NCBI GenBank assembly: GCA_034096865.1
Contig: JAWQFJ010000526.1
Span: 115,001 to 142,500 of the forward strand
Source of the DNA: Theodoxus fluviatilis
Lineage: Eukaryota; Mollusca; Gastropoda; Cycloneritida; Neritidae
Direction: 5' to 3'
DNA: 27,500 nucleotides
A program made the position numbers and the translations under genes. The notes beneath the pieces were generated by a model that searched no databases, had not been told where the DNA came from, and was given only the letters and a program-made list of their open reading frames with translations. Shown here piece after piece: positions 1 through 11,120 of this stretch (positions within the stretch are counted from its first letter, which is position 1; every line of letters starts with the position of its first letter).

Positions 1-12
1 AAGAAGATACGA

Positions 13-632
13 GAAGCAATGACTGGACAGTAGGCAGAAAGAGCTAGGAGAAGCAATGACTGGACAGTAGGCAGAAGGAGCTAGGAGAAGCAATGACTGG
101 ACAGTAGGCAGAAGGAGCTAGGAGAAGCAATGACTGGACAGTAGGCAGAAGGAGCTAGGAGAAGCAATGACTGGACAGTAGGCAGAAGGAGCTAGGAGAA
201 GCAATGACTGGACAGTAGGCAGAAGGAGCTAGGAGAAGCAATGACTGGACAGTAGGCAGAAGGAGCTAGGAGAAGCAATGACTGGAGAGTAGGCAGAAGG
301 AGCTAGGAGAAGCAATGACTGGACAGTAGGCAGAAGGAGAAGGAAGCAATGACTGGACAGTAGGCAGAAGGAGAAGGAAGCAATGCCTGGACAGTAGGCA
401 GAAGGAGAAGGAAGCAATGACTGGACAGTAGGCAGAAGGAGCTAGGAGAAGCAATGACTGGACAGTAGGCAGAAGGAGCTAGGAGAAGCAATGACTGGAC
501 AGTAGGCAGAAGGAGCTAGGAGAAGCAATGACTGGACAGTAGGCAGAAGGAGCTAGGAGAAGCAATGACTGGACAGTAGGCAGAAGGAGCTAGGAGAAGC
601 AATGACTGGACAGTAGGCAGAAGGAGAGGGAA
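13..632. repeat. 37-bp minisatellite (17 units)
   Basis: Seventeen head-to-tail units begin at 13, 50, 87, 124, 161, 198, 235, 272, 309, 343, 377, 411, 448, 485, 522, 559 and 596. The unit starts GAAGCAATGACTGGACAGTA. Most units are 37 bp. The three starting at 309, 343 and 377 are 34 bp because the CTAGGA part is replaced by a shorter AAG-type end. Point variants are few: AGAAAGAG in the first unit, GGAGAG at 272 and GCCTGG at 377. The array decays into unique sequence after 630 and may extend beyond the left edge. Minus-strand frames stay open across it in three registers because 37 is not a multiple of 3, so these are not genes. Confidence 0.97.
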
Positions 633-1380
633 GCAGAGCTGGAGAGCGTTGCTTAGCGTACCTAATTGGCGAATAACTCCTCGCAGCCCAGGCCGAGGCG
701 AGGTGGGCCACTAGGCCACGGCATCATCAATTGGCAAGGCGAAAGTCTGAGAGAACATGGCTGCGTCCTGGCGCGAGAGTAGGTGAAGAAGATTTTGATA
801 GACGAAGTAACTGACAATACAGACATCATTGCAGTTTTTCACTTGATAAAACATACTATGGTGACATCTCGAATGGCAGGTGAAATTTTTTAAAATGAAA
901 AGAAAGCAACCCGGGTTCAACTGTAAACAATTTTGTTGAAAATGTTGGGCTTTGATACGCTCCGGATCAATTTAATTCAGAAGGTGTACATGCACAGTGC
1001 TTCATTTGTGCAACAATAAAAACATTTCGACAAAGTTTGTCCGGAAATAACTTCAATACATACTCCTGAAAATATACAAATGAACACTCGAATGGCAAAT
1101 ACTTCCGTGTATGTACACTTTTCCATTCTTGTACAATGAGGAGCACATTACAGGGACTGCCGTCTGTGAACAAGAACCCAACTGGCGCGGTCTGCGCGAT
1201 TTTGTGTCATCCGGGCCTCCGCGGCTATACACGACTAAGTACCTCCGAAGCTTCCTCGGCCAACCTCCTTGTGAGCGAGTGTCTCGTGTGCGAGACGCTG
1301 CGGGAAACGCCCTCGCCTGGCGTTTCATGGAAGGTCCTTGCAGGATCCCAGCGTAAGCAACGCGCCCCTGAACACGCACA
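633..1380. other. Unique sequence, no gene seen
   Basis: No ORF here resembles a known protein and no RNA gene is evident. A tRNA box-A-like word, TGGCCTAGTGG, lies on the minus strand at 708-718 but has no convincing box B. The part from 1150 to 1380 is GC-richer than its flanks. Confidence 0.6.
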
Positions 1381-1705
1381 TAAGAAAAGGAGAGAAGATG
1401 GAGGGAGAGAAGGAGAGAAGGGGGGGGGGGGGGAGAAAGACGATAGAGGAGGGAGGAGCAGTGAGAAAAAAATGACAGGAGGACACGCAGAGGAAGAAAG
1501 GAGCAGAGGAACAAGGTGCAGAAGAGAGAACTGAACTGAACTGTATTGCGGGCCACGGGCCATGACATTACAATTTGCAGAAGAGGAACAGAGTAAGAGA
1601 GGGAAGAAGGGAGGGACAGATGGAGGAGGTGGAGGAGGGAGGAGCAGGAGAAGGAGAGGAGGGAGGGGCAGGAAAGGATATTGAGCTAATACGAGACGGT
1701 GCACA
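1381..1705. repeat. Degenerate GA/GGA purine-rich tract
   Basis: The plus strand is almost all purine (AGGAGA and GGAGGA words), with a run of 14 G at 1420-1433. The tract is interrupted by the inserted non-purine segment at 1527-1575. Open frames reading Pro/Leu/Ser-rich on the minus strand are repeat translations. Confidence 0.9.
1517..1585 (-). mobile_element. Severely 5'-truncated LINE 3' end with target-site duplication
   Basis: A 49-bp non-purine segment (1527-1575) sits inside a purine-rich tract and is bounded by two copies of TGCAGAAGAG (1517-1526 and 1576-1585), a 10-bp target-site duplication. Read on the minus strand it contains TGTAATG, then ATGGCCCGTGGCCCG, then AATACA, then about three CAGTT units. 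This matches in order the 3' UTR of the LINE at 4657-5725 (TGTAATTG, GGGCCGGTGGCC, AATAAA, GTTC units). I infer a retrotransposon copy truncated to its last ~50 bp, with a different tail repeat. Confidence 0.75.
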
Positions 1706-2355
1706 AAGAGCACAATAGGTTCAAGCTAGCAGCGGAGACGGTGTCAATACGCGATTGTGGGGGAGAGAAAGGCATAAATGCTGGGAGCTGCAACTGATGA
1801 GGCGGCAGGGACCGGCTTTGTCTCCTCTGTGTGCCACGGGCCGCCGGATCGAAACTCGGGCGAAACTGAAGGAATTAATTTTCCTACTCAGAAAATAAGC
1901 ACGTAAAAGGTGTGGCCCGTGCAGTGTGGAGAGAATGCAAACAGACTGCATGGAAACCATAGGGAGTAAACTAACATTAGACCCCTTACTTCGGAATGTC
2001 GATGGTCTTTGTGAGGCCAGCGCACCATCTGGTGCCCTGCGTCCGCGCGAAAACCCTGCCACAGCCTGTCCTTTGTAGGTGGAAGAGCTTTAGCAGCAGA
2101 AAAACACGGTCTTTGTGCAACCTCAATCCATCGAGTTCATTTTCCCAAAGGCCCCGAGGCGAAATGCCAGCCCCTAATGTTCCACGCATTGAAATCCACA
2201 CTGCAGCAGAAGCTGTGCAGGGCATTCATCTTGCCTGAAAGGAGGCGAAGGAAGGAAAAACGATGTACTGCTTTAGGGTACTGGTGGTGGTGGCGGTGGT
2301 CGTCGTTACCACGCACATTTCCTTTCCATCGTCGTCGTCGTCATCAATGTCACCG
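1706..2355. other. Unique sequence grading into microsatellite
   Basis: No gene is recognised. From about 2283 the sequence becomes a mixture of GGT/GTC/TCG triplets leading into the pyrimidine array. The long plus-strand frame that opens at 2177 only stays open because of that array. Confidence 0.6.
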
Positions 2356-4656
<2,301 letters not shown>

Positions 4657-5643
4657 TCGAGACTGACCTTTAGTATTTTACAATCTGATCTTGTACTTAG
4701 AGCAAAAGCTGGTATGATTCAACTGACTAAGTGTCTACGAAAATTAGGAAATGTGTCACCTGATGTGTATTTCAAAATGTTCACTACCCAGATACAGCCG
4801 GTACTTTTGTATACATCAGAACTGTGGGAACTGTACAACTGTTCGGAAATAGAATCTGTACACCTACAAGCTATGAAAAGATTTCTCAATGTTCCTTTAC
4901 AAGCTCCTAACTTGATGACGTATGGTGAAATCGGGAGATACCCACTGTATATCAATGCAACTTTACGGGTTATTAAGTACTGGTTGCGTGTACTTAGGAT
5001 GGAGGCAACTAGATACCCTAACAAAGTTTACAAGATGATGCTCATCTCGGGAAATAATGGAAACTGGGTTGACAAAATAAAAGAAGTATTGCATAGATAT
5101 GATTTTGCTGATGTATGGCGTAATCAGAATGTGCGGAATGAGACAGAGTTCTTGCTAGAGTTCAGAAAGCGCCTTATCGCTGAATACATGAATGTATGGA
5201 CAGTTTCAATATCAGCGAGTGGTAGATATGAACTGTACAGATCCTTTAAGACAGAATTGAATAGAGAGAAATACTTGTATATATTAGATAAAAAAGTTTT
5301 TCGAGATGTTTACGTTCTTTTTAGGATGGGATTCAGCGATCTGTTCACGCATAAATATAGATTTGCTACGGAGCGAGCTGAAAATGCTTACTTATGTCCA
5401 GCTTGCTATGAAACAGACGAAAATGAACAGCATTTGTTACTTGAATGTCCTGCCTATGAAGATCTCAGACGAATGTATATACGCAGGTTGATGACGAATA
5501 CATATGCCTTTGATGTTAAGGTACTCCTGTCGCTGGAGGAGCCTAAGGCAGTACGAGCGGTTGCAACGTATTTGTATTATGCATTCAAGAGAAGAAAAGA
5601 AGCTGTTTCTATTGCTATGGCCGAAGAGGCATATTATGTGTAA
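4657..5643 (+). pseudogene. LINE ORF2 C-terminal fragment (post-RT region with CCHC zinc motif)
   Basis: The frame is open from about 4657 (microsatellite edge) to TAA at 5641-5643. The first Met codon, at 4714, gives 309 residues, but it is internal: upstream residues [15 protein letters not shown] also fit the end of a reverse transcriptase. By Met-4714 numbering, residues 26-40 ([15 protein letters not shown]) match the conserved IQPxLLYxSExW block after the polymerase core, and 69-90 ([12 protein letters not shown]...IKYW) matches the YGExGRxPL block. A C-x2-C-x8-H-x4-C motif lies at C228, C231, H240 and C245, followed by PAYEDLR. The endonuclease and the catalytic YxDD-bearing RT palm are absent, so the product cannot be an active polymerase. 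No internal stops or frameshifts are present over about 330 codons, which suggests a fairly young insertion. Confidence 0.88.
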
Positions 5644-5682
5644 TTGTGTTGTGATGGGCCGGTGGCCTAACAAGAATAAACC
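5644..5682 (+). promoter_or_regulatory. LINE 3' UTR hairpin and polyadenylation signal
   Basis: Only 39 bp separate the stop codon from the tandem tail. They hold GGGCCGGTGGCC, able to form a 4-bp GGCC stem with a 3-nt loop, and AATAAA at 5675-5680. A matching GGCC-CGT-GGCC occurs in the minus-strand fragment at 1517-1585, so this is probably the 3' signal recognised by the reverse transcriptase. That role is inferred. Confidence 0.6.
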
Positions 5683-5841
5683 GTTCGTTCGTTCGTTTGT
5701 TCGTTCCTTCGTTCCTTCGTTCTTCTTCTTCTTTTTCTTCTTCTTCTTCTTCTTCTTCTTCTTTTTCTTCTTCTTCTTCTTCTTCTTCTTCTTCTTCTTC
5801 TTCTTCTTCTTCTTCTTCTTCTTCTTCTTCTTCTTCTTCTT

Positions 5842-5872
<31 letters not shown>

Positions 5873-6056
5873 TCTTTCTCTATCTTCTTCTTCTTCTTCT
5901 CTTTATCTCTCTTCTTCTTCTTCTTCTCTTCTTCCTCTTCCTCTCTTCCTCTCCTCTTCCTCTCCTCTCCCTCTCCTCCTCCTCCTCCTCCTCCTCCTCT
6001 TCCTCTTCCTCTTCTTCTTCTTCTTTCTTCTTCTTCTTCTTCTTCTTCTTCTTCTT

Positions 6057-6086
<30 letters not shown>
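5683..6086. repeat. GTTC tail passing into long TTC (GAA) microsatellite
   Basis: GTTC/CTTC/GTTT units at 5683-5723 follow the LINE poly(A) signal and pass into TTC. There is a pure TTC run of about 35 units at 5765-5871, mixed CTT/CCT/TCTTTA sequence at 5872-6024, and a second TTC run to 6086. Long GAA.TTC tracts are known to form triplexes. Poly-Ser, poly-Phe and poly-Leu frames across it are artefacts. Confidence 0.95.
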
Positions 6087-6087
<1 letters not shown>

Positions 6088-6230
6088 ATTGTTCTCCTCT
6101 AATCATCCTTTTCTCTCGTCTTCAAGTCTTCGCCGTTGTCTTTGTCTTCACCGGCGTCAAAGTTGTCGTCATCGTCGCCGCCGCCGTCGCTTACGTCGTC
6201 GTTTTTTCGTCTTTGTCATCGACTGTGAAG
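6087..6230. repeat. Degenerate GTC/GTT triplet tract
   Basis: Period-3 sequence rich in GTC, GTT, TCG and GCC words, probably an old, mutated extension of the neighbouring triplet array. It reads as Val/Ala-rich or similar in every frame. Confidence 0.6.
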
Positions 6231-7020
6231 AGTAAGTTTCATAGGACAATCAGCTACTAGTGCTAGGAACCCTGCGATAATTTACCACCCAATTAGCAAT
6301 AATTTTGTTGTGTCAGCATTGAGTATTGAGTGTCGGACTAAACGAAACCACGAAACTAATATACGAAAACCCTCGTGAATTCCTGTTTTTCGCAAACATC
6401 GCTTTAAAACCATGACGTCCAGTCCAGTAAGCAGGAATGAGACCTCCAAGGGCTTTGTGCATGTTGAACTATAAGTCATTGAATGACTGATTCCGTGCCG
6501 AGAAAGGCTCAATATATACACTCATTTACTTCATGTAGATATCCCGCTTGTTGAGAGCTCAAGAGACATGCACAGCGTGCGCCATACAATCTTGTGGATG
6601 CAACTTTGGTAGGACAGGTGCGGGAATCTTTCTGAATCTGTGTTCTTTCCTTATAAACATGCGTTTCGTACAAATGAGCACAACTTTCTTTTAAAATGTT
6701 AAAATAACATGCCATGCTTGACACTACTGATAAATGATAGTGACATTCTGTTTGTGCCATTGTTTTTCATTTCTCTGAATTTTGCAGGCGGCAGGCAAAC
6801 ACGACGATTTTTATAAAGATTCAAATACCTCTTTCAAATCTCCGCTTAAAAAACAGCAAACAGACTATCAAAATGTTAGTCGGACGTTCAGTGTAATGGC
6901 ACTCAAACATGTCATCAAGGTCTGTTGATGTAATTTCGGTGGCAAATCGAAGCCCACTTCAAATCTTTTCTTCAAAACCAAACCCCTGGCGCACTCACTT
7001 TGTTTGTCTACTGAACATAA
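6231..7020. other. Unique AT-moderate sequence, no gene seen
   Basis: Open frames of up to 83 codons on the minus strand and 79 on the plus strand show no recognisable domain and no supporting context. No RNA gene or repeat was recognised. Confidence 0.55.
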
Positions 7021-7150
7021 ACATGAAAAGAAGAAAGAGGCATTGGCGATGGAGGTGGGTAGAGGGGGAAAGAAGAAGGAGGGAAGCGTGTAGAATAGTG
7101 AGGATAGAACTATCCGATAGAAGAGAGAGAGATGGAGGGTGGGGTTGAGA
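7021..7150. repeat. Purine-rich GA tract
   Basis: Plus-strand purine-rich sequence (AGAAGAAAGAGG, AGAGAGAGATGGAGG) that leads directly into the G-rich minisatellite. Confidence 0.7.
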
Positions 7151-7388
7151 GGCAGAGGGGAGGCGGGGAGGGTGACGGTGGGGAGGCAGAGGGGAGGCGG
7201 GGAGGGTGACGGTGGGGAGGCAGAGGGGAGGCGGGGAGGGTGACGGTGGGGAGGCAGAGGGGAGGCGGGGAGGGTGACGGTGGGGAGGCAGAGGGGAGGC
7301 GGGGAGGGTGACGGTGGGGAGGCAGAGGGGAGGCGGGGAGGGTGACGGTGGGGAGGCAGAGGGGAGGCGGGGAGGGTGGCGGTGGGGA
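7151..7388. repeat. 34-bp G-rich minisatellite (7 units)
   Basis: Seven nearly identical 34-bp units start at 7151, 7185, 7219, 7253, 7287, 7321 and 7355. The unit begins GGCAGAGGGGAGGCGGGGAG and ends GGTGACGGTGGGGA. Only the last shows a clear change (GGTGGCGG). Each unit holds four G runs of 3-4 with loops of 4, 1 and 7, which fits the G3+N1-7 quadruplex rule on the plus strand. The Pro/Ser-rich minus-strand frame is a repeat translation. Confidence 0.97.
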
Positions 7389-8331
7389 GGAGGTCATCTC
7401 TTTGGCCTATGACCTGCTGCCGACAAGGGAAGGGAGGCCGGGCGAATTAGGACGGACATGGAACGCTTTGCCCGAGAGGCCGGGAGAGGGTGCCTGTCTT
7501 TGAGGAGTACGTCACTGCGGGCCTCGTCTTCAGCCAAAGCGCGGCCTCTGGGTCGGACCAGATAGGGCGGGCGCCAGCAGAGACAATGTCCTTTGTGGAC
7601 CCTCGCCTTTCACTTCTGGCACGCATCTTTGATGAAAACCGGCGGTTGAATGGCTTGGAAATATAATCTAGAATATTACTCAGAAATAATCTGCGGGAAT
7701 GGCGGGAGCAGGGCGAGGGAGGGAGGAGGGCCCGGCGCTCCATTAATCCAGCAGAGCCGAGCTTTTGATTCCAGGTTATTCTGAGAGACCACCCCAGTGA
7801 ATCCGGAACTTAATCTTGACGTCACCAACACAAGAAGACTGGAAAGTTAGCGCTTGAACGAAATACCCATTGTGCCGAGCTCTGCTGGGTGGATATTGGC
7901 ATGATTTTTCTCTCTTTCCTGGCCTTTCTTGAAGGCTTTTAGTCTTGGACGTCGCCCATTGATGTGATTGAAGAAAATGCTCACCATTATCGCGCGTTTC
8001 GTTTCATTTTACTGGTCCTGTTTTGCTTGTCCAGGCGGAAAGATGGCTTTAATTCCTATCCGCAAAATCACAGGAATCAATGTTTTCACTTGCCGAAGTC
8101 AAAACACGGGAAAGAATGGCAACAGACAGAAGAGAAAATTCAACAAAAACGAAAAAGGACTTTCGCTGAGTTGGACGACCCACTTCAAAGGTGAAAACAA
8201 ACAGCATGATAAACAAAGAAGAAACGCTTGCTTTACAAATACATATGGATTTTTCGCCGAACAAACCGACCGAAATGTGCACACCGATATACAAAAGATG
8301 AATCATCTACTCAGGCCTAAAAGCGTTGTTA

Positions 8332-8333
<2 letters not shown>
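7389..8333. other. Unique sequence, GC-rich at first, no gene seen
   Basis: The part from 7400 to 7830 is GC-rich and non-repetitive, with several GATTA/TAATC-type words and TTTGAT words of the kind seen in enhancers. This is suggestive only. Frames at 7964-8194 and 7968-8396 overlap in different registers, end in or near the GT run and match no family I know. Confidence 0.5.
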
Positions 8334-8397
<64 letters not shown>

Positions 8398-8401
8398 TTT
8401 G

Positions 8402-8445
<44 letters not shown>

Positions 8446-8448
8446 CGT
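8334..8448. repeat. GT microsatellite
   Basis: A TG/GT dinucleotide run interrupted by GAGTTT at about 8395-8400 and by a few GC variants (GTGCGT). Alternating Val/Cys or His/Thr frames over it are artefacts. Confidence 0.98.
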
Positions 8449-9639
8449 TGAAGAATCGAAAAAAAAGTCGAAAAGAAGCCTCGAAGCATTTCTGGGAATA
8501 CATGTATCGCAGGAAAACATTTTTAAAATATCTTGTTAATAACCAACCAATATGTAACTCATGCTCATACGTTGAGGCATTTCTTCAAGAAACAAAGCAT
8601 GAAACTTTATTTAATCTGTTCCTATCTAAACCCCGTACGGCGAGTAGTGTTGTTCAAGAGACAATATGACATCAGATTGTTTGATTTGCCGGGGCTGAGA
8701 TGAAGAATCGTGGGCTTTATTTAGTTTTGTCCGGAAACATGTTGTACCAAAGCATATTGCAGCATGAATATTTGATTGAGTGACGTCAAACTCTTATTTA
8801 TGACGGTCCTTTGTGATTTAATTGAAAAATCTTCAAAAGGATCGCCAACGGCCACCGTGGTGGTCGTGCAAACCGCTTGTCTCGACTTCACAAATCATAA
8901 TTTCAATTATGTTTTTCATAAATTAAAAGCCGAGGCCCTCATAAACGTTTCGCCCATCTTTCTTGCTCTCTGTATGGCCACGGCTGGATTTACGCGTCTT
9001 CATAAAGGCGAGGACAGACACATGCCAAGGCGACAAAGACGGTTTTATAAATATGTGATGAAGCTCTCCCCCTTATCACCAGCAGTTTGGAGGGAGGGAG
9101 TGCAATGCTCTTGAGCAGCAACGAGTCTTAAATCACTGCTGTTTGTGTGACCACATCTTGTCAAGTGCACCATCTGATTTGCAACACCGCGCCTTGATAT
9201 GCTGGGGAGGTCACATGTACATGTACAGCGTTGCGTGGAGCGAAAAGCTTGTCTCTATCGTGAACTTTGACCAATATGAAAGTCAGCGTAGGTATTGCGA
9301 ATCACTCATGTGCGAGAAAAGTTGCCCGGTAGACAGCGTGAAAATGCATAAATTATCCTCAATGAAATGAAATGGAATCCTGTTGAAAAGTACGGCTACT
9401 GCAACTCCGTAGTCAATTCACACTTAAATCTTGTTTGTCCAAAAGCCGAGAGACAGAGGTGACAGCAATTGGGCTATTTTAGTAAATGGGGCAGAAGTTC
9501 TGATAAAGTCTTATTAGCACCATCAAATCGTTACACGACCAAAATCCTTACAGCCCACCAACATTACGTGAGTATGGACATGAGCAGTGCTCCGTTGTTC
9601 ATCTATTAAAGTATTATACACGCTAATTGTTTCCTAGAG
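8449..9639. other. Unique sequence, no gene seen
   Basis: The largest frame (8776-9114, 112 codons from a TTG) has no recognisable domain. No RNA gene, tandem repeat or transposon terminus was recognised. Confidence 0.5.
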
Positions 9640-9771
9640 TAAAAGATGGAGTTTCACGGCCTATCAGTTTTTGTAGAATATGTAAGTGCAATTCAAGTCA
9701 CGATCTCCCTATTTATTTGCATTCTATGAATCACGTAGGGAGACCGGTGGGTCTATACTCTCCCCCAACCC
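9640..9771 (-). repeat. Dispersed repeat, copy A
   Basis: Read on the minus strand, this begins GTTGGGGG, then has TATAGACCCACCG, GTCTCCCTACG, CGTGACTTGAATTGC, and ends with GCCGTGAAACTCCATC. The same blocks occur in the same order on the plus strand at 13618-13795. Copy A lacks about 50 bp present in copy B between the last two blocks. No coding capacity or class-specific termini were recognised. Confidence 0.8.
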
Positions 9772-9844
9772 AAAGGAGGATTTCCTCAAGTAAGCTGTCA
9801 CTGAAAATGTAAACTTGGGAAAAGTGCCGTCGAAACAACAAATC

Positions 9845-9930
<86 letters not shown>

Positions 9931-10240
9931 ACTGATTACGACATTGTCGTCGTCATCATCGTCATCGTCATCATCAACATCATCGTCGTCATCGTCGTCG
10001 TCGTCCACCACCACAACCAACGCCACCACCATCACAGCCACCACCGCCACCACCACCGCCACCATCACCGTCACCACCACCACTACCACAGCCACCACCA
10101 CCACCACAGCCACCACCACCACAGCCACCACCACCACCACCACCACCACCACCATCGCAGCCACCACCACCACAGCCACCACCAGCACCACCAGCACCAC
10201 CACCACCACCACCACCACAGCCACCACCACCACCAAAAAT
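9845..10240. repeat. Compound trinucleotide array: ATG, then TCG/TCA, then CCA
   Basis: Pure ATG repeats run from 9845 to 9930 (about 28 units), followed by GTC/ATC triplets at 9945-10005 and by imperfect CCA/CCG/ACA triplets to about 10240. The whole stretch keeps a period of 3, so an ORF of Met, Ser and Thr homopolymers runs across it (9815-10246), and Val-, Ile-, Asp- and Gly-rich frames read antisense. I do not regard any of these as genes. Confidence 0.95.
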
Positions 10241-10570
10241 AACTGAAAAGACAGCAGCAACAGCAGCACCGTCGCCATCACCCACCACCACCATCAGAAA
10301 TACATTTCAGAGGATATTGCTTATTAAATCATTCACCGCTATCTCTCCCCTCCCACTTCCGCTAACTCCCCGTGCTCTATTTGTGCCTCTTCCCTCCCTC
10401 ACCATCTACTCTCATTTCATTCTGTCTTGTTCAGGACAACGAGCATTATATCTCTCACTAATAGGTATTTCGTGTAAATCTCTCATATCCGTACTTGTGA
10501 TGATAGCGGTTATTGCATTCAGCACTTGAATGTTCTATTCCGTACGAACAAAAAAAGAAATTCATTTCCC
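10241..10570. other. Unique sequence with short pyrimidine-rich patch
   Basis: CAG/CAC triplets fade out by 10300, followed by a moderately pyrimidine-rich segment (10335-10440). No gene recognised. Confidence 0.5.
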
Positions 10571-11120
10571 AGCTGCGTTTCACTGTAGCCAACCCAGCGA
10601 TCAACTTCGCTGCAACTGAAGCAGTCTGGAATGTTCCTCTGTGTACAACTAAATGAAAGTCAGTTTGCAAGCAGCGTGTAACTGTAACTATCACAGTGTT
10701 CACCCCAACTGAAAAAGTCTGGAATGTTCTTCTCTGCACAACCAGATGAAAGCTAATTTACAAGTAGCGTGTTTCTGCAGCAAACTCAGCGTTCAACTTC
10801 ATCACATCTAAAACAGTCAGAAATGTTCTTCACTGTACAATTAAAGTAAAGTTATTTTGCAAGCAGAGTATTGCTGTAACTAACCCAGCTTTCAAATACA
10901 TCACATCTAAAACAGTCTGGAATGCTCTTCTCTGTACAACTAAATGAAAGCTATTTTGCAAGTAGCGTGTTGCTGAAACTAACACAGTGTTCAACTTCAC
11001 CGGAACTGAAACAGTCTGGAATGTTCCTCTCTGTACAGCTAAAATGAAAGCTAATTTACAAGCAGCCTTTCACTGTCCTCATTCTGGCGTTTAACTTTTT
11101 CACAGCAACTGAAACAACCT
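10571..11120. repeat. Diverged 99-bp tandem satellite (~5.5 units)
   Basis: The block GTCTGGAATGTTCCTCT and its variants recur at about 10624, 10717, 10816, 10915 and 11014, with a last degenerate copy near 11115. The spacings are 93, 99, 99, 99 and about 101. Further conserved blocks in each unit are TGTACAACTAAATGAAAGC, TTTGCAAGCAGCGTG and AACTAACCCAGCGTTCAACTT. Although 99 is divisible by 3, the consensus has stops in all three plus frames (AAC-TGA, AAA-TGA, AGC-TAA), and only two units are open on the minus strand. It is best read as non-coding satellite DNA. Confidence 0.92.

Larger units (their letters stand above)
4657..5725 (+). mobile_element. 5'-truncated non-LTR retrotransposon (LINE) 3' end
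   Basis: The body comprises the C-terminal coding part of a LINE ORF2 (4657-5643), a short 3' UTR (5644-5682) with a GGCC-GGT-GGCC hairpin, an AATAAA signal, and a GTTC tandem tail that merges into TTC repeats. The 5' break abuts the CTT microsatellite directly: the LINE-like frame is open right up to it. Target-site duplications cannot be recognised because both flanks are pyrimidine repeats. Clade is unresolved; the C-terminal CCHC motif suits Jockey/I/CR1-like groups. Confidence 0.88.

Noticed and set aside
229..491. Ser/Leu/Pro-rich minus-strand frames of 62 codons
   Set aside because: They are the same minisatellite read in three registers.
7968..8396. 142-codon frame ending in Cys-Val repeats
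   Set aside because: The tail is GT microsatellite, the rest has no similarity, and an overlapping frame of comparable quality exists.
9815..10246. 143-codon frame of poly-Met, poly-Ser and poly-Thr
   Set aside because: It is a homopolymer translation of a trinucleotide array starting at a TTG, with no non-repeat domain on either side.
10458..10739. Minus-strand frame with a 33-residue repeat
   Set aside because: It spans only two units of the 99-bp satellite. Other units have stops in the same register, so it is not a repeat protein.
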